From assembly GCA_027579435.1 (NCBI GenBank), contig JANBPK010000733.1:1-64000 (forward strand): 64,000 nucleotides of DNA, given 5' to 3'. A program made the position numbers and the translations under genes. Below, piece by piece: positions 24,289 to 37,583 of this stretch. The notes beneath the pieces were generated by a model. It searched no databases. It saw only the letters and a list, made by a program, of their open reading frames with translations, and was not told where the DNA came from. Each line of letters starts with the position of its first letter. Position 1 is the stretch's first letter. This DNA is from Candolleomyces eurysporus. Its lineage: Eukaryota; Basidiomycota; Agaricomycetes; Agaricales; Psathyrellaceae.

Positions 24289-24848
24289 GTTGTTTTGAGG
24301 ATTATTGAAGGGAGCGGACGCGAGGGCTGGGGCTCGTTTTCTTGTGTCGATCTGCGTGGTTGCACTGTCCGTGATGAGGCTTCGGCAATGCCCGATAAAC
24401 TGTACAGCTGGATGCCGTACCCGGCTTTGTCAGCTCCCCTCAGGGTCCTCTGAGCGCCATGCCTTTATTGCATCGAGGCCGACGACGGTGGACGCCGCTA
24501 TCGTCGACGGCCACCCACAGCGTGGCCGCTGTCACCGTATGATCTCTCACACAATCCCAATTTACTCGTTTCCTCCATAATGCGAGATCTTTGGGGCAAG
24601 CTTCAAGTCCTCTCGAGAGCAGTCGTGGCTGGACCCTCTGGACATCGAGCCCGTCGTAGCAACGCAGCAGAGAAGAAGGGCCAGGACCAGGATCGTGTAC
24701 GAGCCTCTCCAGATATTCCACTTGTCCAAGGCTCTCAAGGAGCTGCGCCTCATCAGTCTTCTTCTCCAATGCCTTCTTTCCCACGCTTCCGTCATGTCCC
24801 TCGTCGGTTCTGACCCTTGTCCCCTAGGTTTCTACCACCGCCTTCAAC
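24289..24848. promoter_or_regulatory. divergent promoter region between RPS19 and an F-box gene
   Basis: A 560 bp spacer between two start codons on opposite strands, so it must contain both promoters. C/T-rich stretches just upstream of 24849 (such as CTTTCCCACGC and CCCCTAGG) fit fungal transcription-start pyrimidine tracts. No TATA box was noted, and no gene was recognised inside. Confidence 0.5.
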
Positions 24849-26270
24849 ATGGATTTCTCCGCCCAGGCCGCCCAGCAACGACCAGCACCCATCTCCAACC
24901 TCCCTACAGAGCTCATTATCGCTATATTCGCCCAATGTGCGGCCGACGAGCCTCTCGCTGCTCTCACCACCCGGAGTGTCTGTCGGAGGTGGATGCACAT
25001 TACCAACGCGTCCCCCGTTCTCTGGAGAAGAATCATGCTGGACAACACGAAACTGCCTATCAGCTGTTTGCACGAGCAAGCTGCCCTCTATCTCGAGAAA
25101 TCCCAACCGTTCTCGCTGGACGTTGAAGTTCGAACCCATGATCCGGACCGCGTTTTGTCCATCCTCTCGCCACTCCTCCCCTCAGTTTCGCGATGGCGGA
25201 CGTTCGCCACGTCAGGCTTCCGAACCGAGCATTTGAATATGCTTGATATGCCCCTCTCTTCCGAGGTCGTCGATCCAATTCCATTCGATCGGCTGGCGCT
25301 CACGATATACGAATACGACTTTGACGAGTTGGACGAAGAGGGCATTGAAAACGACGAGGAAAGCCCTTCCTCTAAGCGTTTCCCCACGTTCACCCAGGAT
25401 GGCTTGATGCAGATACGAATTACTGCCCTACCATATTCCGCTCAACTCGTCCCACTCCATTTTACCCACCTCACCATCACTGAAGGCCTCCTCCAAGCAA
25501 CCCACACCAACGCGGCAGCCATCCTTGATCTGCTTTGTGCCTGCCCGGCCTTGCGCGCCTTCATCTTCGAAGGGTGGCAACACGACGACGAGCCATTAAG
25601 TTACGACGCGCCACTCCCTCTCGTCTCCCTTCCCCATCTCGAGATCCTACACATTCGCACAACATGTATCACACGACGCCTTCTCTCCCGCTTGTGGACT
25701 CCCCGACTAAACACCCTCATTCTAGCGTACCTGAACGTCGAGTTCCGGGTGCGAAGTGCGGAGTACTCGGGGGATGTGGGTGATAGCGACGACGAGGCAC
25801 GAGATTTCTCGCAATCCCCCTGGAGCGACCACGCGACGGGTATGGGCCTCCGTTCTCTCATCACCCGAAGTCGGCCGCCTCTGCGAGTCCTGGAAATGGA
25901 TTACAGTGACATGCGAACGAAAGATTTCCATTGGGTGTTTGACCGGCTGCCCGAGCTGGAGGAGTTTAGGATCGTGGCTTCGGATATGTCGAACAAGGTC
26001 ATCAGCTTGTTGAAGCCGGCGTATAGAGAAGATGGGTCGATGAAGTTGAGGCTGCCGAAGTTGCAGAAGCTGCATTTGGATCATTGTCAGAGGCTTTCGG
26101 GTGATGCTGTTATCGCTGCGTTGCTGCCAAGAGCTGTGTACACGGATTCTACACCGGACAACCATACGTACAGCAAGTTTTCGGACGTGGTGATTACTGC
26201 CTGTGATCAGGTGGACGGGAGGCATGAGAGCCTACTGACGAGGGCTCTGGGACCCCGGTTCAAGTGTTGA
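24849..26270 (+). CDS. F-box protein, intronless
   Basis: A single 473-codon exon. An N-terminal F-box reads ISNLPTELIIAIFAQCAADE and then VCRRWMHITNASPVLWRRI, the part that binds Skp1 in SCF ubiquitin ligases. The rest is an LRR-like series of hydrophobic beta-strand/helix units (LSHLTITEG-like, LPHLEILHIRTT, LRVLEMDYSD, LPKLQKLHLDHCQRL) that probably selects the substrate. This layout is common among the many F-box genes of Agaricomycetes. The target is unknown. The start is the only ATG before the F-box. Confidence 0.85.
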   Translation: MDFSAQAAQQRPAPISNLPTELIIAIFAQCAADEPLAALTTRSVCRRWMHITNASPVLWRRIMLDNTKLPISCLHEQAALYLEKSQPFSLDVEVRTHDPDRVLSILSPLLPSVSRWRTFATSGFRTEHLNMLDMPLSSEVVDPIPFDRLALTIYEYDFDELDEEGIENDEESPSSKRFPTFTQDGLMQIRITALPYSAQLVPLHFTHLTITEGLLQATHTNAAAILDLLCACPALRAFIFEGWQHDDEPLSYDAPLPLVSLPHLEILHIRTTCITRRLLSRLWTPRLNTLILAYLNVEFRVRSAEYSGDVGDSDDEARDFSQSPWSDHATGMGLRSLITRSRPPLRVLEMDYSDMRTKDFHWVFDRLPELEEFRIVASDMSNKVISLLKPAYREDGSMKLRLPKLQKLHLDHCQRLSGDAVIAALLPRAVYTDSTPDNHTYSKFSDVVITACDQVDGRHESLLTRALGPRFKC

Positions 26271-26453
26271 TGCGTGTGGTTTTCTTACTTTCTCTTAGGT
26301 CACATTGGAGTCTTTATTTATCTACAGGACATGTTCTCTCTTGTTTTCACAATCAAGCTAGCTTTCATGTACTATTTATCGACTTACAACTAGGTTTAAT
26401 ACTGAGGGCATAGGCCGGCCCTAATATAATAGTGCAGCTACACACGGAAAATT

Positions 26454-28298
26454 CTAAGTCCTCACAACAAGGAATTGCTCAGGAATGTCGGGGCTTTCAT
26501 ATGGTAGCAGGACGACATCTGAGGTGACAGTGCCATCCTCCTCCATTGAGATGGCTCGGCCAACCTATGAACCTAATCAGGACCCGACAAACACCTACCG
26601 CCAAGGGAAGTAGCTCACCTGCCAGACTTTTGCATTGCAACCAAACTGTGTGATGGAAGGTCCACAGCGTTTCACGAGCGCAAGGGCGTCAGAAGGAGAA
26701 AGGACAGAACCAGGATCTTCGTGCTCAGCATCGTCGCCTTCATCGTCGGTGTCTGTACTAGTCGATCGTGTTTCCAGAGGGTAATTGATGTGGATCGTCC
26801 TCAGTTTGGGTGCGCGGGAGAACGAGCTGGGAAGAACGTCCTATAGGGCGAGCCACCGGGTTGAACAATCAGCTAATTAGATGAAGTATAGGGTGGAGGT
26901 CTCACCAATGAACGGGGCTCCGCCACGAGAAAGAGCTCTTCGAGGTTCGGGCATCGAGAGCATATTGCGTGGATGGAAGCCAGACTGATAGGCATGCGGT
27001 GCACAGAAAATCTGCGTAGTCGATGTCCATGAACTGCAACGATGTTGGCCCAAAAGGTCGCCATCGTAGACTCTAGCAACCCCGTGGATTTATGCTGCAC
27101 AGTAACATCCGAGGACGTGGCGTATATCTGGAATCTCTCGAGTGGCGAAGACGATAAGAGATGCAAGACTGCTTTCGTCCAACCTTCTACATCAGCCAGT
27201 GAGCGGGAGATGGTAAGAGTGATAGAGCGAAGGTTGTTCAATGCCTCTGTGTTGGCGTAGTGGCGAGCGAACGTGCTTATGTTCTGGCACGCAATGGTTA
27301 AACGAGGGGTAAGTGAACTATTTGTGGATGGACATGAACTTACAAATCGAGGGGAAACGCTTTCCAGACCCAGCGCACGTAAACCAGGTTGACTTGATGA
27401 GATAATAGCAGAAACACCTCTCTCAGTAACTTTGGGACAACCTGTAACATAAAACTGCTCCAGATTGGTCAGTGACGAGGCCATACTCTCAAGCACATCG
27501 TCGTTGATCACTGGGGATGACTGGGGATTTACAGCACAAAGGAGAGGGGGGAATGCTTCAGCACGAATATTGGGGACGTGAGCCACACTAGTCTGCCCAC
27601 CTTGCATATCACCGTCAAGTGTCGAAGATGGTACCCAGACACCTCGAACATTGAGCGCAACTGCGAGATGACAGCGCTGCTGGGCATAATCACGGATATC
27701 TTGGATAAAGCTTTGAACTGGCAAAGCATCCTGGGATCGTATTGGCCCTGACTATGGCCATTAAATTCGAGCTCTCGTAGTTCAGATGCAGAGGATAAAG
27801 CTCCAAGAATCTCAGAGCTGAGTGAACCATCACGCGTCCAGGTGCACGAATGGAGGTTTCGACAGTTCTTCAGACCCTTGAGAACTAGCTCGGGAATGTC
27901 GCCTTCGGAATTGAGGATCGCTTTGGGGAAGTCTCTGATTTCTGTCAATGCACTGAGGATGAACCTCTGCAGCAGGGGGGGGCCGGTCAACTGCGTACCA
28001 AGCCGGCGGACGTGTTTCGCGAGGTGCAGGTGATTACCCAAGGTGGAGAAAAGCTGCAGGACCTATGGGATTATCGCAACTCAGAGATTCGCTCGATTCA
28101 CGACTGGTTTATAACGCGTACCTTCACCTTTCCCTCCTTGTGCCACGAATAAATCGACACTCGTTCATACAACAGCGGTGTAGCGAAGACATTCCAAGTC
28201 TTGTCTACAACAGCTGCCGCTGCAAGATGGTTCGCTTTGACGACGAAGCTCAGGACACAAGGTAGGAGATCGATGGGGAGATCGAGAAAGTCGACCAT
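26454..28298 (-). CDS. F-box/leucine-rich-repeat protein
   Basis: Starts at 28298 with MVDFLDLPIDLLPCVLSFVV, an F-box followed by KTWNVFATPLLYERVSIY. After a first short exon the reading continues through LHLAKHVRRLGTQL, then LRR-like repeats (NCRNLHSCTW, ASELRELEF, LTNLEQFYVTGCPKVTERGV, RCPNLEELFLVAEPRSL). It ends in an acidic loop and EQFLVVRT before the stop at 26454-26456. It is a substrate receptor for an SCF ligase by family; the target is unknown. It is convergent with the preceding F-box gene (184 bp apart) but the two are not near-identical. Confidence 0.8.
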
Positions 28299-28467
28299 TG
28301 AGAAAGAGAGGATCCAAATTTAAATTCCATTCTGTAGAGAGAACACTGGCAAAAGTCAAGAGATCTGACAAACCTTTTGCAACACATCGAATCCAACTTC
28401 TGGTGATATCATCCCACGGCTACCCTCTCCTGCTTCCACCAACTAGGCGCTTGAAAATTCTCGAGAG

Positions 28468-29811
28468 ATGCCCTTGGATGGGCACTCGTATCTCATAGCC
28501 CAGGGGTGGGGTGGCAAGGGCACTGGGCTTCGTCAGGGAGCCATCTCAAAGCCCATCACCGTCGCCAAAAAGAAAAATCTTGCTGGGCTGGGCAAAGACC
28601 GCGATGAAGCCTTTCCCTTCTGGGACCAGTACGTCTTCGTTCATTCCTACCAAGTGCTAGATAAAATTTCTAACCAAATGATCAACAAATTCTAGTCTAT
28701 TCTCAGCTGCTGCGAGCGCTATCAAAGTCAAAGTCGACGACTCGGACGACGAAGCGCAAGGCAGCAGCGACGATACCGAAACCCAAAATTCCAAAGTGAG
28801 TTCAAACGAGATCCACGCGAAAGGTGTTTCACCCCATCTTACAAGCAACCCCAGCCAACCTTGAAACGAACGGCAACAGGCATCATATGCAATCGCCGAC
28901 CTACCAAGGGCACACCCGCACACGACCTACTGTCCTCCTCTTCCTCTACCTCTGGAACGAGCACACCATCCTCCTCCGAGGCCGCACCTCGCTACAGCCT
29001 CATCGTAACAGCAAAACGCGAAGCAGCCCGTAGGGGACTGTACTCGCGCTTCTTCAGAGGGCCCGTCCTCGGTCCCGGCACTGCATTCGAGAAGACGGCT
29101 AGAGAATCCTCGCCGAACCCTCAATATGCCGTCGACGATACCTCCGGCTCGACGTCTGTGAAGGATATGCTGAAGCAGGCGTCTTCGATGCGGCTCGCGA
29201 CCGCAGATTCCTCGACGAAGGACAGCTCGGAGGATGCAGAGGTTGCAGTCGATGGTGAAAACGGAGAGGATGATGCTGACGCTGAACGGGAGAGGAAGCG
29301 GATACGAAAGCAGGAGAAGGAAGAGAAAAAGAGGAGGAAGGAAGAGAAGGAGAGGAAAAAGAAAAAGGACGTGGACAGTGCGCAGAAGAAGGAAAAGAAG
29401 AAGGAAAAGAAGAAAAAGGAGAAGGAGGAGGCAGAGCTTGAGGAGGAGGGTTTCGCCTCAAAACGAGCTAGCTCTTCGAAAGGGAAAGAAAAGGCTACAG
29501 ATCAGCCGCAGGAGCCTCGTCCAGAGAAGAAACGGAAACGTTCCAAGGAACCCAAACCCGATGAACCCTCAACACGCGACGAAGACTCCAGTACCACAGA
29601 GGTCACCAAGAAGAAAAAGGACAAGAAAGAGAAGAAGCAGAAGGAGAAGAGCAAACCGGGAGACAAATCAAAAGACGAAAGTTCCAAGAAACGGAAGAAG
29701 ACCAAACGCGAACGTTCTAACGCTCCCGACGGCGATCCCCCAGAGCACGGCGACGACGAATCCCCGCCCAAAAAGAAAAAGAAGCGGAAGCACGAGGAGA
29801 CGACATCCTGA
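28468..29811 (+). CDS. G-patch protein, GPATCH4/Tma23-like
   Basis: Three exons (28468-28628, 28696-28795, 28855 or 28846-29811), about 405 residues. The N-terminal G-patch reads YLIAQGWGGKGTGLRQG, then KKKNLAGLGKDRDEAF and FWDHLFSAAA, the order seen in human GPATCH4 and yeast Tma23, both linked to the nucleolus and ribosome biogenesis. A Ser-rich segment and the conserved RREAARRGLYSRFFRG-like patch (KREAARRGLYSRFFRG) follow. The C-terminal half is one long Lys/Glu-rich tract ending in PPKKKKKRKHEETTS, a strong nuclear/nucleolar signal. Exon 3 has two in-frame acceptors nine bases apart. Confidence 0.8.
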
Positions 29812-30244
29812 TACCCGTTCCTCGCTGCCAATGTACCAGCTCTCTCTCTCTCCTCATTCGCTTGTCCTGCTTATTAGTTTATTGCTGAGCTATAGTATAG
29901 TACAATGCACTATCCACATGGCACAGACACAGCGACTGCTGCACCACATCTGAGCGGGGCGTAAACAACTCGTAAGAATCATAAATAACATAACCATCAA
30001 GAATGAATATGGGGCGAACGAAGCCATTGTATACTGTATCCACGATAGGTACTGTCGGTATAATAGTAGAAGAAACCAATCGAATCATCTATCGCAGGGG
30101 AGTCCAGAGACAGTTACAGCCAGGATAGGAATGATGATAGCCTAGGATGGCGGGTACTATATTACATTGAAAATGATTTTCCTTTTCGAAAAAAAAAANG
30201 ACAGAAATGAAAGAATGGTCATCGTCGAGATGAAGAAAAAGTAA
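29812..30244. other. convergent 3' untranslated regions
   Basis: This 433 bp spacer lies between two convergent genes (G-patch and vWA). It is AT-rich with CT runs near 29840 and an A10 run followed by N near 30199. No gene was recognised; it presumably holds both terminators. Confidence 0.5.
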
Positions 30245-31988
30245 TCAAGCTCGCAAGCTTCTCCAGGCGCTCTGCATTGCAATTCGTTTGGCCTGAAAGA
30301 GAGAATGCGGTCAGTATTTTCTTGCAGGACAGGTACAGAAGGATGGGTCTCTCACCTGGTCCAAGGAGATGGAGTCCTCTCGAAGCTCGACACGCTGCCG
30401 CCCGTCATCGTCTTCATCGTCATCGTCATCGATAGCCGACCGAGAGGGTCCTTGCCTCATGCCACCAAACGCAGCCTTGCCTCCAGCCAGGGAGAAGGGA
30501 GACGTAGCGACAGCCGTACCGAATACGCTGACTGACTTGGGGGCGCCGAAAGCAGCGAAATCGCTGACAACTTTTCGGGGAGGCGAAGACGGGGGNCGTC
30601 TTGGGAGTGGCTGCCTTGGCCGGTGGCGAACGTGGAGGAAGCGATCCGTACGAGGTATAGCTGGAGCGAGACAAGGAGTGCCGTGCTTGGAGGTACTTGT
30701 CAGTGAAGCGTGTGCCGTTCACCTATTTTGCGTCCCNAAGACTGTCAGATAGAGTGGAAGCTATATTAACGAGACGTACTTACCCGCTTTAACAAAGGCC
30801 GAGCCTCCTTCAACGAAGGTGCCTGCGTGAAGACCGCGACGTTATGCTTCGCCTCTTCCGACTCCTTGTAGATGCTCTCGATGACGACCTTCTTCGTGCT
30901 TTCGTTTCGGAGAAGGAGCTTCTCGTGCAGCTCGCGAGCAACGTCGTCCACGCTTTCGTTGTTGCCCAAAATCCTCTGGGCAACAGCGTGTCCTACTTCG
31001 CGCACCAAGCGTTCCATATCGAGGTTCTCTAGAACACTTCCAACAATGGCGTGGGTTAGCAGGTCAGCTGTCGTCAATGGAAGCATGAGCCCCGAGGTGA
31101 TACTTGTGATCGCTTGGTAGAAATCGGTGGCATACTAGCAGGGGAACGAGATGAGCAAACCCCGACTCTGCACGGGAATGAGCGTGCATGACTCACCGAG
31201 TACCCGCTCAGCGCTGGCTCACAGGCCACGAAAAACTATAGGCCCGACAGTCAGCTCGGGGATTGGACAAAAGGATTGTAAAGCGCACCAAGGTAATGCC
31301 CTTCGACGCCATAGCCCTCACGAGCACAAGTGGGTCATGCCCATCAGGAGACCCATCATCAAAACCTACATTAAAAAAAAATGGTCAGAGCTCCCAAAAA
31401 CAACGAACAGATAATAGCCGACGCGCACCATCTCCATACTCGCCAATCCCATGAGGCGGGGCATCCGCGATAAGGACGACCATCTTGCTCGCATACTCTC
31501 TCCAGTCCATATTGAGGGCCTCCGCCAGAGCCGCGGTAACGGCCTCAGGGCCATCCCCACCCCCGGAAGCATACAACGTGGTCAAATCCTTCTTCACCTG
31601 GCTGATATCTGAAGAGAACCCAAAGTTTTTGGTGATGTAGGTGTGATCTTGCGGGGGATGGTCGCGAAAGGCGACGAGGCCGACACGCAGGTCCTCGGGA
31701 CTCTGGAGCTTCCCCGACTCGAAGATGTGGGCACAGATTTGTTCGATGTTCTTGGTGGCTGAGGAGATGTAGCTGCCCTGGCTGCCTGTGCAATCCTGAA
31801 TGAAGACGAGATCACTGCGGGGAGGGGGGTGGTGAGTGCCAGCGCACGAGGGGGAGGGGTGGGGCTCACAGTTGTTTTCGATTAGGATCGCCCGGGGCTG
31901 GTGGGGGCTGCTGCTGGGGCTGGTGGATCTCAAAGGCGGGCTGGAGGCCAGAGGGGCCGGGGCCGTCGTACGCCATCTCTTCGTCCAT
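30245..31988 (-). CDS. von Willebrand factor A domain protein
   Basis: Start at 31988 (MDEEMAYDGPGPSG) with a Gln/Pro-rich leader. A vWA domain follows: DLVFIQDCTGSQGSYI, GLVAFRDHPPQDHTYIT, ASGGGDGPEAVTAALAEAL and VVLIADAPPHGIGEYGDG. The metal site reads D-C-T-G-S, then the Thr of AVTAAL and the Asp of ADAPPHG. The domain resembles that of Dictyostelium vwkA, but no kinase domain is present. Behind it come a helical region (VREVGHAVAQRILGNNESVD) and a Ser/Pro-rich tail with an acidic patch. The last exon encodes AKRIAMQSAWRSLRA. Deleting the N at 30596 restores the frame in the tail. Function unknown. Confidence 0.75.
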
Positions 31989-32214
31989 AGTGGTGGTCAG
32001 AGCAAACTCAATTCAGATTTACGGGTTCGGGTTATGCTGTTCAAGAAATCGATGGTTTTGCAGAAACTTGGACTCGTGTATGGATTCTCTTAAATGTTGC
32101 AACATCCACCAGCCACGAGTTTGCCTCACCGCCATTTCGGATCTAATCTCCCCACCACGTGCCTTCCGGGCCTCAAACAGGTATCTCTTCGGCCGGCCTC
32201 ACACATTCCGCTAG

Positions 32215-34967
<2,753 letters not shown>

Positions 34968-35319
34968 GTCCTGTACGTGCCCGACGAGTTTTGAAGCTGG
35001 AGGCTGGTGAGAGCCAGAAATTAGAGGAATATAGCAAGAAAAGTAGAGTAATTGCGACGCCGAGCCGCCAACGAAAGCGGCCAGCCAGGCTCACACGTGA
35101 TGGAAACGGGAATGCCAAATGGGACTCGAAATATATCTGCGGGCAACCTTGACTCACAAANCGTCGCTCGGTGCCTCCATGTCATGAGTTTCGAGCATAT
35201 TTAATAGATGTTACGTCGTATCGCAGCTCTGAANTAATCNCTGCTTCTTGCCATACGTATTATNTGCCTTGCACCAGTATAAATCTCCTTGCAACACGGC
35301 CTGCCTCAATCCAAGTGCA
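34968..35319. promoter_or_regulatory. divergent promoter region, GEM1 and F-box/WD-like gene
   Basis: A 352 bp spacer between oppositely oriented start codons. No TATA box was identified with confidence. It contains several Ns (35161, 35234, 35240, 35264) that mark ambiguous bases. No gene was recognised. Confidence 0.45.
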
Positions 35320-36971
35320 ATGGCCCACAGTCTCTCGGCCCTTCCAACAGAGATCCTCATTCTCATTCTCTGCCCGCTCCTCCCCATCGACCTGGCTGTT
35401 CTCGCCAGGACATGTCGGAGGATGCACGATCTGGTACGTCATCTCCTACTCCATCGCACTCTCGTGGTCACCCCACCTCTACAGGTATACGAGTTTGGTT
35501 GGCTGCAGTACTCCCTCGCCAACCCTCGTCCNTCATATAGTGTTTCTNTNGCTCGGAAACAGTGGTCTGCCCACACATCCGTCAGATACGATACCCTCTC
35601 TGATCGGGCATGGGACAGGGTAGACTTTGTCGCTCGTCCCCTCTCCCGCACCTGGCCGGCGAAAGAACAGTCTACCTTGGCCATAACCAATTCTCGTCTC
35701 ATAGTCGCAGCAGGCACTGTGCTATATTCCTACTCGTTCCATAACGGCTCTGGCGGAAGACCTACAATCAAGTGGGAAGGGGACATATCCCTCAACGAAA
35801 CTCATGTACGAGGACGGAACATTACCTCAATCACGTTCCTAGAAGACGGTGGGCTCGATCAGACGCTTCTCGTTGCGTACCAAGAGCAGCTNGTNGANAG
35901 GATACATCTGATCCCACCCTCCAAAGATGGTGAAAGCCCTCTCTCCTTCACCCGGCACCCCGTCACGACATTCGCAAAGGGTGACTACATCGAGAGCTTC
36001 TCCACNTCCCCAACCCACCTCCTCTCCCTCTCCGCAAACGGCACNGTCNGCCTCTCCCTCCAAACAGCCCTCACCGNCGACAACGCAGCCTGCCCTCCTC
36101 ATTTGGAAGCAGAAGGACNNCNNCCTGTGGTGGAATTAGAAGAACGCAGCTGGAAATGCCACCTCNCTCCATCCCTCACATTCGCCGCTTTAGGCTCAAC
36201 AGGCAAAACACCTCTAACCATTTACCCAATCTCCGAAGACGGATCGCTATCCCCCACCCCATCCACCATCTTACACACCGAACGCGCCTCCTCACTAAAC
36301 AACCTCCCCACCTCAGCCGTCTACGGTATCTCCCAGGCACCAATACACGCATCCGCCTGGGGGTCGTCTCCTCAAGTTCTAGCTTCTGGCTGGTTCGACG
36401 GGCGTGTTCGGATATACGATTTACGTACCGCTTCTTCATCCTCCTCGCAAGACCCTACGTCAAGTAGTGGTAATATCAGCGCACCCCTCCTCCGCCCTGT
36501 AATGTCGCTGCAAGACCGCTGGTCCACCGAGCCCATCTACTCCATCTCCTGCGGGGGCGGCTCAGGAAGCCAGGTCGCAGCCGGCGCCGCGCGCCACAGC
36601 GTCGTCGCCTTCTGGGACGTGCGCAACCCCAAGGACGGATGGAGCGTCCACGCGCCGGGGNAACGACCGGTCCCCTGTGTTTTCGGTCATCTTGGAGGGA
36701 TCGAGGTTGTTCGGAACGACCGAGTTGAGGCCATTTGTTTATGATTTTGTGCGTATTTTTGATTTGTCTTTCCTTCTCTGAATATGAACGGCTGGCTTAT
36801 TGGATATGATAGGGCCCCGATGCGACGGTCGACAGTTACCCCTCGATCTCAACATCACCTNCAGCCGACCCACGCTTNGCTCGCGAGGGACTCAAGCATA
36901 AACCAGGCATCCTATCCTACCGNGTCACTAAATACCGACACGCAAGTTCTGGCTTGACGGACGAATTTTGA
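35320..36971 (+). CDS. F-box protein with WD40-like repeats
   Basis: Starts MAHSLSALPTEILILILCPL, an F-box continuing LARTCRRMHDLVRHLLLHR. The C-terminal two thirds has beta-propeller-like strands (SITFLEDGGLDQTLLVAY, LASGWFDGRVRIYDLRT, AAGAARHSVVAFWDVRNP), including the W/Y-D endings of WD40 repeats. Deleting the N at 36661 restores the frame to give SPVFSVILEGSRLFGTTELR, then an intron (GTGCGT donor) and a last exon reading GPDATVDSYPSIST to KYRHASSGLTDEF, stop at 36971. Without that correction the frame ends early at 36744. It is a likely SCF substrate receptor; the target is unknown. Many in-frame Ns. Confidence 0.78.
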
Positions 36972-37583
36972 GGTCAATAACCATCACCGNAATGNCTCGC
37001 TACCTTTCAGGTGTAANTGGGGCGTAGATTATACCAGCCACTTCTGGAGGGAGNAGANGAAGAGAGAATNTGATATCCATGGGTCCCNTACATACTACTC
37101 GTATCTACACATAAAACCTAAAACAACTTGGCGGCATAGAGAGGGGGGNCATTGTACTTAAATATACCTATCCTCCAACCTAGTCCATACTGCCCAACTA
37201 ATACATTAGATTGCCTCGACAGACTCATGATATGCGAAAGAAAAAGAATAGAGAAATGGAAAATGTACAGAGAAGTGATGAAATGAATATGAACGTGAGA
37301 GGTAGAGAGAGAGANANAGAGACGNGAGAGANAGAGAAAACTGAGAAATAGCAGATACATAATTGATAAATGAACACCAAAAGAGAAAGGTCCAGGTCAA
37401 AGGAGGTATCTTCTCAGAGACGAAGACGGGAAGAAAGAACAAACCAATCGATGGAGAGGGGTGTGCTATGCAGTGAGTAAGACAAGAGAAGCCGAAGGTA
37501 AAGTGTCAATCAAAAAGAAAGAAATGCGAAAGCCAGAAATATCCACACAAAACACCAAGAACGGTACATNAGCCACACCAAGA
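36972..37583. other. convergent intergenic region with GA microsatellite
   Basis: This 612 bp spacer between convergent genes holds a purine-rich (GA)n tract at roughly 37303-37340, interrupted by Ns. It is otherwise AT-rich. No gene was recognised. Confidence 0.5.

Noticed and set aside
29234..29953. A 239-codon Arg/Lys-rich + strand frame
   Set aside because: A shifted-frame shadow of the Lys/Glu-rich tail of the G-patch gene.
36661..36744. Early stop at 36744 as the end of the F-box/WD-like protein
   Set aside because: It arises only if the N at 36661 is kept as a base. Without it the frame continues through another exon to 36971.
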